Assembly (NCBI RefSeq): GCF_015693305.1 | Contig: NZ_CP065138.1 | Coordinates: 2,668,001 to 2,732,000, forward strand | Direction of reading: 5' to 3' | DNA length: 64,000 nucleotides | Source of the DNA: Sphingobium sp. Cam5-1 | GTDB lineage: Bacteria; Pseudomonadota; Alphaproteobacteria; Sphingomonadales; Sphingomonadaceae | In this document: piece by piece, positions 1 to 8,971 of the stretch | Numbering within the stretch: the first letter of the stretch is position 1 | How the letters are laid out: the number at the start of each line of letters is the position of its first letter | The notes under the pieces: model-generated | What the model saw: the letters and a program-made list of their open reading frames with translations, nothing else | The model's database searches: none | Told to the model about the DNA's origin: nothing | Made by a program: the position numbers and the translations under genes

Positions 1-970
1 AGGGCTGCGAAAGCGAACTCAGCCAGGGCAGATCGACAAAGGTGGCGACCGCCACCGCCAACACGGCAAGGCCGGTCGCGGCCAGCAGGCGGCGCGAACG
101 GAAAAGCCGTTCCGGCCGCTGCGCCACCGATCCCTGCCGCAACGCCAGCCACATATAGATGGCGAACAGCCCCCCGATGAAGGGAAAGGCGATGATATAT
201 TCAAGGCGATATTTGATCAGGAACACCGCGATGAAGAACGCCGACAACATGGCATAGAGGAAGCAGGAAACGGTCAGGTTCTCGCTCGAATAGCTGCGGA
301 ACGACTTGCGATAGCGGTGCAGCATCTCGACGCCCTGATCCGCGACGACATCGCGATATTCGCTCAGCCGCTTGGCGCCCATCAGGAATGCCCCCCCTGC
401 CCAATAGGCGATGAAAAGGCTGGCCGGGGGCAGGGCGGTCGGGTCCACCATGGCCCAACCCAGCACCAGACGGATCGGATTGTTCACAGACTCGCTGATG
501 ACATCCAGATAGACCTTGTCCTTCGTCCGGATCGGCTCAACATTATAGCTTATGCCAGAAAGTCCGAACGCTATCGAAGCGACGAAGAACAGCTGCCCCA
601 ACTGATAGCCCAAAAATAGGCCGAGCAGCAGCAGGGCGAAATATTCGGCATAGACCAGCACGGGCGAAAGCGCCTGATGAACCGCCGTGCGCTGCGACTT
701 GACGGGGTGAAAGGCGTCGAATTCCCGATCCAGCCACTCGTTGATCACATAGTTGGCCGACGCGATCAGGATGGCGCTCGCAAACCCCAATAGCAGGCGA
801 TCGATCGACAGATGCGCCGCGTTGTGGTGGACGGCATAGGCCAACACGATGCCCGGAATGATGAAGACATGCTTCGTCATATGGTCGAAGCGCGCGATCG
901 CCAGATAATCGCGCAGCGATGCCTGGGATGCAATGGCGCCACGGGCGGTGGCGTCAGACTGGTTGATCAT
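1..970 (-). CDS. UbiA-family prenyltransferase, 3' part missing
   Basis: The frame is open from an ATG at 970 to the window edge (323 codons), so the C-terminus is missing. The start has a good ribosome site (AAGGAGC, 8 nt upstream). The protein is a polytopic membrane protein with the two Asp-rich signatures of the UbiA superfamily: NEWLDREFDAFHP near residue 80 and YLDVISESVNNP near residue 155. In this family these bind Mg2+ and the polyprenyl diphosphate. UbiA enzymes transfer a prenyl chain to an aromatic or sugar-phosphate acceptor in the inner membrane. The spacing and the second motif resemble the decaprenyl-phosphate phosphoribosyltransferase-like branch more than ubiquinone UbiA, but the acceptor cannot be told from sequence. 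The family call is firm; the substrate is open. Confidence 0.85.
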   Translation of the reverse strand, partial: MINQSDATARGAIASQASLRDYLAIARFDHMTKHVFIIPGIVLAYAVHHNAAHLSIDRLLLGFASAILIASANYVINEWLDREFDAFHPVKSQRTAVHQALSPVLVYAEYFALLLLGLFLGYQLGQLFFVASIAFGLSGISYNVEPIRTKDKVYLDVISESVNNPIRLVLGWAMVDPTALPPASLFIAYWAGGAFLMGAKRLSEYRDVVADQGVEMLHRYRKSFRSYSSENLTVSCFLYAMLSAFFIAVFLIKYRLEYIIAFPFIGGLFAIYMWLALRQGSVAQRPERLFRSRRLLAATGLAVLAVAVATFVDLPWLSSLSQP

Positions 971-1540
971 CACTTACTGCTCCTTCGGGGCATGCAGATA
1001 AGCTCATCCCGTTCGCGGCATTGGGCGGTTAAACGGGCGTTACTTGCTGTCCATTATCGTCCACGATGTTGCCGATATTATTGCCATAGGGGCCTGGGTC
1101 AGGCCAGTGGCGCTCCCGGTTCAAAGGGGGCAGAAGCGCGACGCATTTGGATACGGATCAGAGGCATTCTGTCCCGAAAGAGCCTTGACCAACATGGCAA
1201 TTCCGGGCCGCAAGGTGGCCGACCGCCTGGCTCCGACAATGCACAATCGCGGCGCAGGCCGGGATCTCCGGCGAGCAGTCAGCGGTACTGACCGCAGGGT
1301 CGCGTTCCCATGGGCTTATCAGTCCATCAAGAACGATAGCAAAGGCGCCAAAGCATTTTCAAAGCGGATGGCATCATCCGCTGGCTCGGAAAATGCGGGA
1401 AAAGACAAATGGGGCATGATCCAATTCAGTCTGATTGGATCATGCTCCAATCGCGCCGGGACAGCTTGCCCCACCCTTGTCAGCCGGTGGCGGTCACTTG
1501 TTCACGATAACCAGAATCAACAGGCCCCGGCCGACAAACC
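971..1540. other. Intergenic region with one palindromic repeat
   Basis: 570 bases between the prenyltransferase start and the rmuC stop. Open frames exist here but show no family resemblance and no ribosome site. The only structure I see is the double-palindrome element at 1351-1450. The promoter of the prenyltransferase gene should lie in the first 100 bases above 970, but I could not pick a convincing -35/-10 pair. Confidence 0.6.
1351..1450. repeat. Double-palindrome intergenic repeat, copy 1
   Basis: Two successive inverted repeats. The first has outer arms GCATTTTC/GAAAATGC around an inner stem AGCGGATG/CATCCGCT. The second is the perfect pair GCATGATCCAAT/ATTGGATCATGC. A second copy at 7361-7469 keeps both folds while changing paired bases on both sides. 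It carries no gene, and lies in the gap downstream of rmuC. Confidence 0.85.
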
Positions 1541-2974
1541 TCACTCCGCCGCGTCGGCCAAAGCCTCGGGCAATGCCCGCACCGCCTCGGGTGAGGCAGG
1601 CTCGCGCACCAGAGCCTCGACCGGCTCCAGCGCCTCCAGTTCGCGCCCGCCCGTCTCGATATTGAGGTCGCGCAGCTTGCGCCCGGTGACCAGCACGCGT
1701 CCCTCGAAGCTACCGACGAAGCTGTTATAATCACTGACCGCCCCGGTCAGCCGGTTGCCCAGCTTCTTGAGCGATCCCGCCGCAGCCGCCAAGCGCTCGT
1801 ACAATTCCTTGCCCAGCGCGCCGATCCGCTTGGCTTCGTCCGCCATCTTCTCCTGCCGCCACACCGCCGCGACGGTGCGGGCGATGGCGATGAGGTTGGT
1901 GGGCGTCGCCAGCAGCACCCGCTTGCCAAAGGCATGATCCCAAAGCTGCGGATCATGCTCCAGCGCCGCCGACAGGAAATGCTCGCCGGGCACGAACATG
2001 ATGACATAGTCCGGCGCTTCGTCGAACTGGTCGGCATAGCTTTTCCGCCCCAGCGTCTCGACATGCGCGCGCATCGCGGCGGCATGGGCGGACAGCAGCC
2101 GCTTGCGCTCCTCCTCGCCCTCCGCGCCATAGGCATCCTGATAGGCGTTCAAAGACACCTTGGCGTCGATCACCAGAGCGCGGCCGCCCGGAATCCGCAC
2201 GATCGCGTCAGGCCGCAACCGCCCATCCTCACCCTCGACGCTCACCTCGGTGCGGAAATCGACATGTTCGGAAAGCCCGCACGTCTCCAGCACATTGCGC
2301 AATTGCTGCTCGCCCCAACGGCCGCGCGCCTTGGGCGCATGGCGCAGCGAATCGACCAGCCTCTGGGCTTCGGCGCGCACGGCTTCCTGCCCGGACTTCA
2401 TCGATTCAATCTCGCCGCGCAATATGCCGTAGGCCTCGGTGCGCTGCTGCTCAATCTGGCTGATCTTCTGGTCGTAGCGCTGGATCGTCTCATTGACCGG
2501 ATGCAGCAATTGCTTGAGCTGCGCCTCGCTCTTCTCATGCGCCTGCGCCAGCCGCTGGTCCGCGCGCTCTAGGAAATGGCTCTGCGCCTGATGCAGCAAT
2601 TTGCCGCCAATCTCGCTGAACTGCGCCGACAACTGCTCCTTCGCGTCCTTCAGCGCCACGATCTGCGCCTCGAAAGCCTCGGCCCGTGCCTGCGCGTCGG
2701 ATTGCAGCGCCGCCAGCTCCCGCTCGGCAAGGCCGCGCGCCGCCCGCTCATCCTCCAGTCGCTGCGCCAGCGCGCCCGCTTGGCCCGCCCGCTCCTGCGC
2801 CACGACCAGTTCCTGCAAGGCGCCATTACGCTGCGCTTCCGCCTGCGCCAGCTTCGCAACAAGCTCGGCCTTTTCCGTCACCAGCGGCGCCACCGTCTTC
2901 CCACGCAACAGCCAGCCCAGCGCCAACCCTGCGATCAGGGCGGCCAGACTGAGGATGATGGCAAGGCTGTCCAT
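1541..2974 (-). CDS. rmuC: DNA recombination protein RmuC
   Basis: 477-residue RmuC. The N-terminus is one membrane or signal-anchor segment (MDSLAIILSLAALIAGLALG), followed by a long Ala/Glu/Gln-rich coiled coil (about 35-190), then the PD-(D/E)XK-like nuclease core (about 210-400, with the stretches GRWGEQQLRNVLE and VIDAKVSLNAY). RmuC proteins limit inversions and rearrangements at short inverted repeats. The start at 2974 was chosen over an upstream in-frame codon because GGGGGA sits at the right distance and the membrane segment begins there. A consensus alphaproteobacterial LexA box and a promoter lie just upstream, so SOS control is likely. Confidence 0.95.
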   Translation of the reverse strand: MDSLAIILSLAALIAGLALGWLLRGKTVAPLVTEKAELVAKLAQAEAQRNGALQELVVAQERAGQAGALAQRLEDERAARGLAERELAALQSDAQARAEAFEAQIVALKDAKEQLSAQFSEIGGKLLHQAQSHFLERADQRLAQAHEKSEAQLKQLLHPVNETIQRYDQKISQIEQQRTEAYGILRGEIESMKSGQEAVRAEAQRLVDSLRHAPKARGRWGEQQLRNVLETCGLSEHVDFRTEVSVEGEDGRLRPDAIVRIPGGRALVIDAKVSLNAYQDAYGAEGEEERKRLLSAHAAAMRAHVETLGRKSYADQFDEAPDYVIMFVPGEHFLSAALEHDPQLWDHAFGKRVLLATPTNLIAIARTVAAVWRQEKMADEAKRIGALGKELYERLAAAAGSLKKLGNRLTGAVSDYNSFVGSFEGRVLVTGRKLRDLNIETGGRELEALEPVEALVREPASPEAVRALPEALADAAE

Positions 2975-2990
2975 TAATGATCCCCCGGTG

Positions 2991-3031
2991 GAACGAAAGG
3001 TGAACCTAGCGGCCGTCGCGCGGCGCCGCAA
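2991..3031 (-). promoter_or_regulatory. rmuC promoter overlapped by a LexA box
   Basis: On the minus strand, TTGCGG and TAGGTT are separated by 17 bases (forward positions 3026-3031 and 3003-3008). GTTC-N7-GTTC, the alphaproteobacterial LexA operator, occupies 2991-3005 and overlaps the -10 hexamer. The box lies 16-31 bases before the rmuC start codon. The arrangement predicts repression by LexA and induction by DNA damage. Confidence 0.7.
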
Positions 3032-3045
3032 GCGCTAGTTGCGCC

Positions 3046-4218
3046 TCAGCCGAGCATAAGGCGAAAACGGCCAAGCCGCGCGACGGCCTCATCGATCACC
3101 GCATCACTTTTGGAAAAGCAAAGCCGCACCAGATGCGTGACCGCCGCGTCCGGATAAAATGCCGATATCGGAATCGCCGCAACGCCCGCTTCCTCGATGA
3201 TTCGTTCGCAAAAGTTGACATCGTCCAGTGCGATCCCGGAAGCGGCCAGATCGACCGTTACGAACCAGGTGCCCGCACTCGCCTGCACGTCATAGCCCGC
3301 CAGTCGCAGTCCCTCGACCAGCCGATCGCGCGACGCCTGATAGCCCGCCCGCATGTCCGCAAACCACGCTTCCGGCTTGGCCAGCCCCTCTGCCACCGCC
3401 CATTGCAGATTGGGCGGACTGGTGAAGGTCAGGAACTGGTGCGCTCGCCCCAACAGCCTCGCCACCGGCGGCGCCGCGCACATCCAGCCGATCTTCCATC
3501 CGGTGACCGAAAAGATCTTCCCCGCCGATCCGACCTTCACCGTGCGTTCGGCCATGCCGGGAAAGCGCATCAACGGCTGATGCACCCGGCCATCGAACGT
3601 CACATGCTCCCACACCTCGTCGCAAATGGCGATCAGGTCATGCTCCACGCAAAAGGACGCCAGCATGGCCAACGCCGCCTCGTCCATCACGCTGCCGCTG
3701 GGATTGAGCGGATTGTTGAGGATCAACAGGCGCGTGCGCGGCCCCACCGCCGCTTCCAGCGCGTCCCGCGTCACGCGCCAGTCAGGCGGCGTCAGCCTGA
3801 TCACCCGCGCCACCCCGCCCGCGCGCTCCACCAAAGGCAGATAGGCATCGTAAAGTGGCGCCAGCAACAGCACCTCGTCGCCCGGCTGCACCAGCGCGAA
3901 CAGGCTGGCCGCAATCGCCTCGGTCGCGCCGGAGGTGATGATCACCTCTTCGGGGGTTAACGCCAGTCCCTGATGCCGCCCATAATGCGCGGCCACCGCC
4001 GCGCGCAATTGGGGCAGGCCGCTGCTCGGCGGATATTGGTTGGACCGGGTCATCAGTGCGTCGGCGGCGGCGCGCAATATGTCCTCCGGACCCTGCGCAT
4101 CCGGGAACCCCTGACCCAGATTGATTGCCCCTGTCTCCCGCGCGCGAGTGGACATTTTTTCAAAGATGGTGGCGGGCATGTCCCGGTAGACGGGATGGCC
4201 AAGAGGCGGGCTGGTCAT
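3046..4218 (-). CDS. Class I/II PLP-dependent aminotransferase
   Basis: 390-residue cytosolic fold-type I aminotransferase. Seen in the sequence: the N-terminal INLGQGFPD substrate-side motif, the NNPLNPSG motif near 168-175, the Asp of ICDEVWEH (D200) that pairs with the PLP ring nitrogen, and the Schiff-base lysine in SAGKIFSVTGWK (K234). The whole pattern matches the methionine aminotransferase YbdL / kynurenine aminotransferase group, which transaminates Met, Phe, Tyr or Kyn. The exact substrate is an inference. It lies upstream of rmuC on the same strand, with the rmuC SOS promoter between them, so it is probably a separate unit. Confidence 0.9.
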   Translation of the reverse strand: MTSPPLGHPVYRDMPATIFEKMSTRARETGAINLGQGFPDAQGPEDILRAAADALMTRSNQYPPSSGLPQLRAAVAAHYGRHQGLALTPEEVIITSGATEAIAASLFALVQPGDEVLLLAPLYDAYLPLVERAGGVARVIRLTPPDWRVTRDALEAAVGPRTRLLILNNPLNPSGSVMDEAALAMLASFCVEHDLIAICDEVWEHVTFDGRVHQPLMRFPGMAERTVKVGSAGKIFSVTGWKIGWMCAAPPVARLLGRAHQFLTFTSPPNLQWAVAEGLAKPEAWFADMRAGYQASRDRLVEGLRLAGYDVQASAGTWFVTVDLAASGIALDDVNFCERIIEEAGVAAIPISAFYPDAAVTHLVRLCFSKSDAVIDEAVARLGRFRLMLG

Positions 4219-4283
4219 CCCGCCAGCCTAAAGCCTGCCACCGCCCGAGTATAGCGCGCTCAAGGGGTGTAAATCCCCCTTAG

Positions 4284-4312
4284 CCCCGTTCGGGCTGAGT
4301 TTGTCGAAGCCC
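4284..4312. repeat. Short dispersed repeat of the sphingomonad type
   Basis: The gap between guaA and the aminotransferase contains GTTCGGGCTGAGTTTGTCG followed by AAGCCC. From general knowledge, close variants of this roughly 25-bp string are very abundant between genes in sphingomonads and some gammaproteobacteria. No gene is seen in 4219-4432. Confidence 0.6.
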
Positions 4313-4432
4313 TTCACTTCTTTGCACTCAACGAGCAGATGGAGGAACGCCGTTGCTCAAGGGTGAACGCGCGGCACCTTTCGGTGCCGAATGACGCGGG
4401 CTGGCATCCCCCGGATGCCTGCTATTTCCGCG

Positions 4433-5992
4433 TCATTCCCATTCGATCGTGCCCGGCGGCTTCGACGTGTAGTCATAAACCACCCGGTTGATACCCTTGA
4501 CCTCATTGATGATCCGCGTCGCCACCCGGCTCAGGAAGGCCGCGTCGAACGGATAGATATCCGCCGTCATGCCGTCGGTCGACGTCACCGCCCGCAGCGC
4601 ACAGACGCTGTCATAGGTGCGATGGTCGCCCATCACGCCGACCGTCCGCACCGGCAGCAGCACGGCGAAGGCCTGCCAGATCGCGTCATAGAGACCCGCG
4701 TTACGGATCTCCTCCAAATACACGGCGTCCGCCTTGCGCAGGATATCGCACCGTTCCTTGTTCACCTCGCCGGGAATGCGGATGGCAAGGCCCGGACCAG
4801 GGAAGGGGTGGCGGCCGACGAAAATCTCCGGCAGCCCCAATTCACGACCCAGCGCGCGCACCTCATCCTTGAACAGCTCGCGCAGCGGCTCGACCAGCTT
4901 CATGTTCATGCGATCGGGCAGGCCGCCGACATTATGGTGGCTCTTGATCGTCACCGAAGGTCCGCCAGTAAAGCTCACGCTCTCGATCACATCGGGATAC
5001 AGCGTCCCCTGCGCCAGGAAAGCCGCGCCGCCGATCTTCTTCGCCTCATCTTCGAACACGTCGATGAAGGTCTTGCCGATGAACTTGCGCTTGGCCTCGG
5101 GGTCGGTGACACCCTCCAGCCCCTTCATGAACAGCGTCTCGGCGTTCACATGGACCAGCGGAATATTGTAGCTGCCCCGGAACAGCGAGACGACCTGCTC
5201 GGCTTCTCCGCTGCGCATCAGGCCATGATCGACGAACACGCAGGTCAGCTGGTCGCCGATCGCCTCATGGATCAGCACGGCGGCCACGGCGCTATCGACG
5301 CCGCCCGACAGGCCGCAGATCACCTTGCCGTCGCCAACCTGCTCGCGAATCTCGGCGATCTTGGTCGCGCGGAACTCGGCCATCGTCCAATCGCCCTTCA
5401 GGCCACAGACATGGCGCGCGAAATTGGCGATCAGCTTGCCGCCATCGGGCGTGTGCACGACTTCGGGATGGAATTGCGTCGCGTAAAAGCGCTTTTCCTC
5501 GTTCGCCGTCATGGCGAAGGGCGCGCCTTCGCTCACCGCCACGACTTCGAAACCGGGCGCGAGTTGCGTCACTTTGTCGCCATGGCTCATCCACACCTGA
5601 TGCCGCTCGCCCTCGGCCCACAGGCCATCGAACAGCGCACAACGCTTCTTGATCTCGATGAAAGCGCGGCCGAACTCGCCGCTTTCTCCGCCTTCGACAT
5701 TGCCGCCCATCTGCTGCATCATCGTCTGCTGGCCATAGCAGATGCCCAGGATCGGGATGCCCGCGTCAAAGAAGCTCTGCGGCGCGCGCGGGCTGTCCTC
5801 CCACATCACCGACGAAGGGCCGCCCGACAGGATGATGCCCTTGGGCTTCATCCGCTGGAACGCGGCATCGGCGCTGTTGAACGGCGCGATCTCGGAATAG
5901 ACGCCCGCCTCGCGCACGCGACGCGCGATCAGCTGCGTCACCTGGCTGCCGAAGTCCACGATAAGGATGGAATCCTGAAGGGGCAGCGTCAT
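4433..5992 (-). CDS. guaA: GMP synthase (glutamine-hydrolysing)
   Basis: 519-residue GuaA, which converts XMP, ATP and glutamine to GMP in the cytosol. The N-terminal class I glutamine amidotransferase has [16 protein letters not shown], the nucleophile in GICYGQQ (C85), and the His-Glu pair in QFHPEV. The ATP pyrophosphatase domain begins with the P-loop [10 protein letters not shown] near 228-237. The dimerisation domain ends in the canonical [12 protein letters not shown]. Length and both active sites are intact. The start follows AAAGGCG. An MFS exporter gene ends 42 bases upstream on the same strand, so co-transcription is possible. Confidence 0.98.
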   Translation of the reverse strand: MTLPLQDSILIVDFGSQVTQLIARRVREAGVYSEIAPFNSADAAFQRMKPKGIILSGGPSSVMWEDSPRAPQSFFDAGIPILGICYGQQTMMQQMGGNVEGGESGEFGRAFIEIKKRCALFDGLWAEGERHQVWMSHGDKVTQLAPGFEVVAVSEGAPFAMTANEEKRFYATQFHPEVVHTPDGGKLIANFARHVCGLKGDWTMAEFRATKIAEIREQVGDGKVICGLSGGVDSAVAAVLIHEAIGDQLTCVFVDHGLMRSGEAEQVVSLFRGSYNIPLVHVNAETLFMKGLEGVTDPEAKRKFIGKTFIDVFEDEAKKIGGAAFLAQGTLYPDVIESVSFTGGPSVTIKSHHNVGGLPDRMNMKLVEPLRELFKDEVRALGRELGLPEIFVGRHPFPGPGLAIRIPGEVNKERCDILRKADAVYLEEIRNAGLYDAIWQAFAVLLPVRTVGVMGDHRTYDSVCALRAVTSTDGMTADIYPFDAAFLSRVATRIINEVKGINRVVYDYTSKPPGTIEWE

Positions 5993-6034
5993 CGAATCGC
6001 CTTTATGAGCCGAGAGAAATGGGATGGGGCGCGG

Positions 6035-7288
6035 TTAGTGCGCTTGGCCCCGCTTGTCCAGCGAAGGGACGTCCTGCGCCCGCCCCGCCGCCCAGCCGAG
6101 CAGCGCCGCGCCAGCCAGAACCGCCGCAGCGATCAGGAAAGCGCTGCCGATAAAGGGCAACACCGGCCGCTCGCCCACCGACAGGCTATATATAGCGCCA
6201 AAGAATATCGGCGAGAGAACCCCGGCGATCGATCCGACGCTATTGTTCGCGCCCTGCAACTGCCCTTGCTCGGATTCTGAAACCCGTTGCGTCATCAGCG
6301 ACTGGATCGTGGGCATGGCGAGCCCCCACAGCGCATTGGGAAACACGGCCGCGATGAACAATGCCTCCGTGGACGCCAGGCCCATGGCCGCCAACCCCAG
6401 CGCGCCAAAGGAAAGTCCTATGATCATCGTCCCCCGGTCGCCCAGCCGCTTGGTCATTGGCCCGACGATCAGGCCCTGCACGCCCATGTCGAGCATCCCC
6501 ACCAGCGCGAACAATATGCCCACCTGCCAAGGACCCCAGCCATAACGGTCGCCCGCATAGAGAACGAACACCGCCGAAAACAGGTGATGGGCGAAATGGA
6601 GCAGGAAGTTGACGGTGGCGAGGCTCGACAGCTCCGGATGCGACCGCAACAGCTTCAGCGCGCCGAACGGATTGGCCCGTTTCCACGAAAAGGCCATCCG
6701 CTTTTCCGGCGCCAGCGACTCAGGCAGGACGATCAGGCCATAGAGGAAGGCGAGGGCGGAAAAGCCCGCCGCCGCCCAGAAAGGCGCCCGCACCGAAATC
6801 TCCCCCAGCATGCCGCCCAGCAGGGGGCCGGCGACGAACCCGCCACTGAACGCTGCGCCGATCAGCCCGTAGCCCCGCGCCCTTTTTTCCGGGGGCAGAA
6901 TGTCGGCCATATAGGCGAAGGTGGAAGTGAAGCTGGACGAGGTCACGCCCGCAAGAATCCGCCCCAGCGCCAGCCACCACAGATTGGGCGCCAGCGCCAT
7001 CAGCAGGAAATCAAGCGCCAACCCGGCAACGGAAATCAGGATCACCGGCCGCCGCCCGAAGCGATCCGACAGCGATCCGATGATCGGCGAACACAGGAAC
7101 TGCATCACCGCCCACAGCGCGACGAGCAGGCCGTTCCACAAGCCCGTGCCCGTGGTCGATCCGGTCAGCTCCTCGATCAGCTGCGGCACGACCGGAATGA
7201 CGATCCCCATCGACATGACATCGAGCATCGCCGTCAAAAGGATGAACGCGATGGCGGCGGTACGAGGCGGGACGGGCGGCGGGGACAT
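6035..7288 (-). CDS. MFS drug-efflux transporter, TetA-like
   Basis: 417-residue 12-TM major facilitator. The signature motif A, GSLSDRFGRRPVIL, lies between TM2 and TM3 (about residues 71-84). TM1 (LLTAMLDVMSMGIVIPVVPQL) and the TM4-TM5 block (GRILAGVTSSS, followed by AYMADI) are typical of the TCR/TetA H+-antiporter subfamily. These pump drugs out in exchange for protons. Substrate and any resistance phenotype cannot be told. The start has TAGGAG at ideal spacing. It precedes guaA by 42 bases. Confidence 0.9.
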   Translation of the reverse strand: MSPPPVPPRTAAIAFILLTAMLDVMSMGIVIPVVPQLIEELTGSTTGTGLWNGLLVALWAVMQFLCSPIIGSLSDRFGRRPVILISVAGLALDFLLMALAPNLWWLALGRILAGVTSSSFTSTFAYMADILPPEKRARGYGLIGAAFSGGFVAGPLLGGMLGEISVRAPFWAAAGFSALAFLYGLIVLPESLAPEKRMAFSWKRANPFGALKLLRSHPELSSLATVNFLLHFAHHLFSAVFVLYAGDRYGWGPWQVGILFALVGMLDMGVQGLIVGPMTKRLGDRGTMIIGLSFGALGLAAMGLASTEALFIAAVFPNALWGLAMPTIQSLMTQRVSESEQGQLQGANNSVGSIAGVLSPIFFGAIYSLSVGERPVLPFIGSAFLIAAAVLAGAALLGWAAGRAQDVPSLDKRGQAH

Positions 7289-7360
7289 GATGGCTCCTAG
7301 CGCTGCGACGGCCTTAAGCCTTCAAAAGCAGATGACCTCACCTGCTCAGCGCATGCATTA

Positions 7361-7469
7361 AAGCATTTTCGAAGCAGATGGTATCATCTGCTGGCTCGGA
7401 AAATGCGGGAAACAAAAGACAAATAATGCATAATCCGATCCAGTCAGATCGGATCATGCATTGGATCGG
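7361..7469. repeat. Double-palindrome intergenic repeat, copy 2
   Basis: Second copy of the element at 1351-1450, in the same orientation, in the gap upstream of the MFS gene. Outer arms GCATTTTC/GAAAATGC are unchanged. The inner stem is AGCAGATG/CATCTGCT, and the second palindrome reads AATGCATAATCCGATC against GATCGGATCATGCATT (one mismatch). Relative to copy 1 both stems contain paired, pairing-preserving changes. Confidence 0.85.
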
Positions 7470-7566
7470 GGACGCTCCTGACGCGGCTCGGTTCAATCAC
7501 GCCATGACGAAGCCCGACCCCTAGCGGTTTCACGGCCCGAAAAAAAGGGGTTCGCTCCGGCCCCGG

Positions 7567-8133
7567 CTATCGCGCCGCCGGGTTCCGGGGAAACTGGAGA
7601 TTGGCGATCCGGCCATTCTGCACCGAACAGGTGAAATGGAGCGTCTGGCCGTCCTCCGACCGCCAGCTGGAACGGGCGTCGATGTCACCCTCGACCTGAT
7701 ATTTCCCGCGCGTCTCCACCGGCTCCTGCACCTGCCGTACCTCGGCAAAGCCGCCGTCCCGCTCTGCCTCGTCACGGGCCGCGACCGCGCATTCGGTGAT
7801 CGCCTCCTCGCGTTCCCGGTCGACCCGCGCGTCTTCAGCCCGCTCGCCCGGACGGGCATAAGCTTGACTGCGCGGAGGGGAACCGGCCTGCTCATCCACC
7901 CCGCCCGTCACATCGGAAAAATCATCGTCAGCCCGCTGCTGCGCCTGCGCCTGGCTGCCCCGCTCCTCGCCGCCGGTCACATCGTCATCCGCATAAGGAT
8001 CATCCTGCGCCTGCCGGTCGCTCGCGCTGGGATAGCCATAATCCGGTTGCGCCTGTGCATGGACCATGCTGCCGGGCACCAGTGCCGCCGCGCCCAGCAT
8101 TGCTCCCGTCATCCAACCCGCCTTGCCGGTCAT
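7567..8133 (-). CDS. Secreted protein of unknown function
   Basis: 188 residues, and I recognise no family. Start at 8133 follows AAGGAG at good spacing. There is a signal peptide (about 1-26, ending VHAQA). A long low-complexity acidic, Gln- and Asp-rich linker follows (about 30-120: repeats of DDP, TGGE and DDDFSDVTGG types). A compact C-terminal part (about 130-188) contains one Cys (FTCSVQNG) and looks like a small beta domain. An exported, possibly periplasmic, protein is likely. It is separated from rplQ by the rplQ terminator, so it is an independent unit. Confidence 0.75.
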   Translation of the reverse strand: MTGKAGWMTGAMLGAAALVPGSMVHAQAQPDYGYPSASDRQAQDDPYADDDVTGGEERGSQAQAQQRADDDFSDVTGGVDEQAGSPPRSQAYARPGERAEDARVDREREEAITECAVAARDEAERDGGFAEVRQVQEPVETRGKYQVEGDIDARSSWRSEDGQTLHFTCSVQNGRIANLQFPRNPAAR

Positions 8134-8232
8134 CCCATCACTCCTTGTCAGCTGCGGGACGTGTCTAGGCTTGATCGGCTGTCGCACGGCTGAACGCGGC
8201 CGGGGCATCGTTGAGGCAGAGGTAGGCGGCGC

Positions 8233-8279
8233 AAAAACAAAACAGGCCGCAGCTCCATCGAGCCGCAGCCTGTTTCGAT
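8233..8279 (-). terminator. Rho-independent terminator of the rpsM-rplQ operon
   Basis: On the minus strand a 16-bp stem (AAACAGGCTGCGGCTC with its partner, two wobble pairs, 4-nt loop) is followed by TTTTGTTTTT. It lies 40 bases after the rplQ stop and ends the alpha-operon transcript. Confidence 0.9.
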
Positions 8280-8317
8280 TTATCCAGCCGCCCCTAAGAG
8301 GCGCGCCTTGCCCTTGA

Positions 8318-8743
8318 TCAGGCCGCTTCCAGCTCGTCCGCGTCGGCGTTCTGGACCGGACCTGAATCCTTGCCCTTCGCATCGACATCGCGGTCGACCA
8401 GCTCGATGATCGAGATCGGCGCAGCGTCCGAAGCGCGGATGCCAGCCTTGATCACGCGGGTGTAGCCGCCGTTGCGATCCTTGTAGCGCTCGGCCAGAAC
8501 TTCGAACAGCTTGACCAGCTGGGTGTCGTCCTGCAGGCGGGCGTGGGCCAGACGGCGGTTGGACAGTCCACCCTTCTTGGCAAGGGTGATCAGCTTTTCG
8601 ACGTAGGGACGCAGTTCCTTCGCCTTGGGCGTGGTCGTCAGGATCTGCTCATGCTTGATGAGCGAAGCCGCGAGGTTGCGGAGCAGCGAGTTACGATGCC
8701 CGGCGCTGCGCTGCAGCTTACGATGACCAACCTTGTGACGCAT
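8318..8743 (-). CDS. rplQ: 50S ribosomal protein L17
   Basis: 141-residue L17 of the large subunit, found near the exit tunnel. The sequence begins with the conserved [17 protein letters not shown], and the start at 8743 follows GGAAGGAAAG. The core ends near residue 120, and a short acidic tail ([14 protein letters not shown]) follows. It is the last gene of rpsM-rpsK-rpoA-rplQ, but unusually 228 bases of hairpin-rich repeat separate it from rpoA. Confidence 0.98.
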   Translation of the reverse strand: MRHKVGHRKLQRSAGHRNSLLRNLAASLIKHEQILTTTPKAKELRPYVEKLITLAKKGGLSNRRLAHARLQDDTQLVKLFEVLAERYKDRNGGYTRVIKAGIRASDAAPISIIELVDRDVDAKGKDSGPVQNADADELEAA

Positions 8744-8830
8744 ATGTCTTTCCTTCCGTTCGTTAAGGGGCCGTTTGAGGTACCCCAGACCAGGCAACCG
8801 TTAGAGGTCGTCGCCCATTCCACCTTTAAT

Positions 8831-8965
8831 CCTCCCCATCGTGAGATGGGGAGGGGGACCATTCGCGCAGCGAATGGTGGAGGGGGCGACGGTGAAACCG
8901 TCGCTTGCGCGACGGCCCCTCCACCGGCTTCGCCGGTCCCCCTCCCCCCACTTCGTGCGGGGAGG
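8831..8965. repeat. Cluster of five hairpins between rpoA and rplQ
   Basis: Tandem stems: CCTCCCCATC/GATGGGGAGG (4-nt loop); CATTCGC/GCGAATG; CGACGGT/ACCGTCG; ACCGGC/GCCGGT; and CCTCCCC-CAC/GTG-GGGGAGG. No reading frame is likely. This is a composite palindromic repeat inside an operon. It lies between the rpoA stop (8972) and the rplQ ribosome site. Confidence 0.85.
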
Positions 8966-8971
8966 ATCAAA

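Noticed and set aside
1044..1730. A 228-codon plus-strand frame over the gap and rmuC 3' end
   Set aside because: It runs through the palindromic repeat and antisense to rmuC; low-complexity product.
4391..6280. A 629-codon frame antisense to guaA
   Set aside because: guaA is unambiguous on the minus strand; the opposite frame shows no domain.
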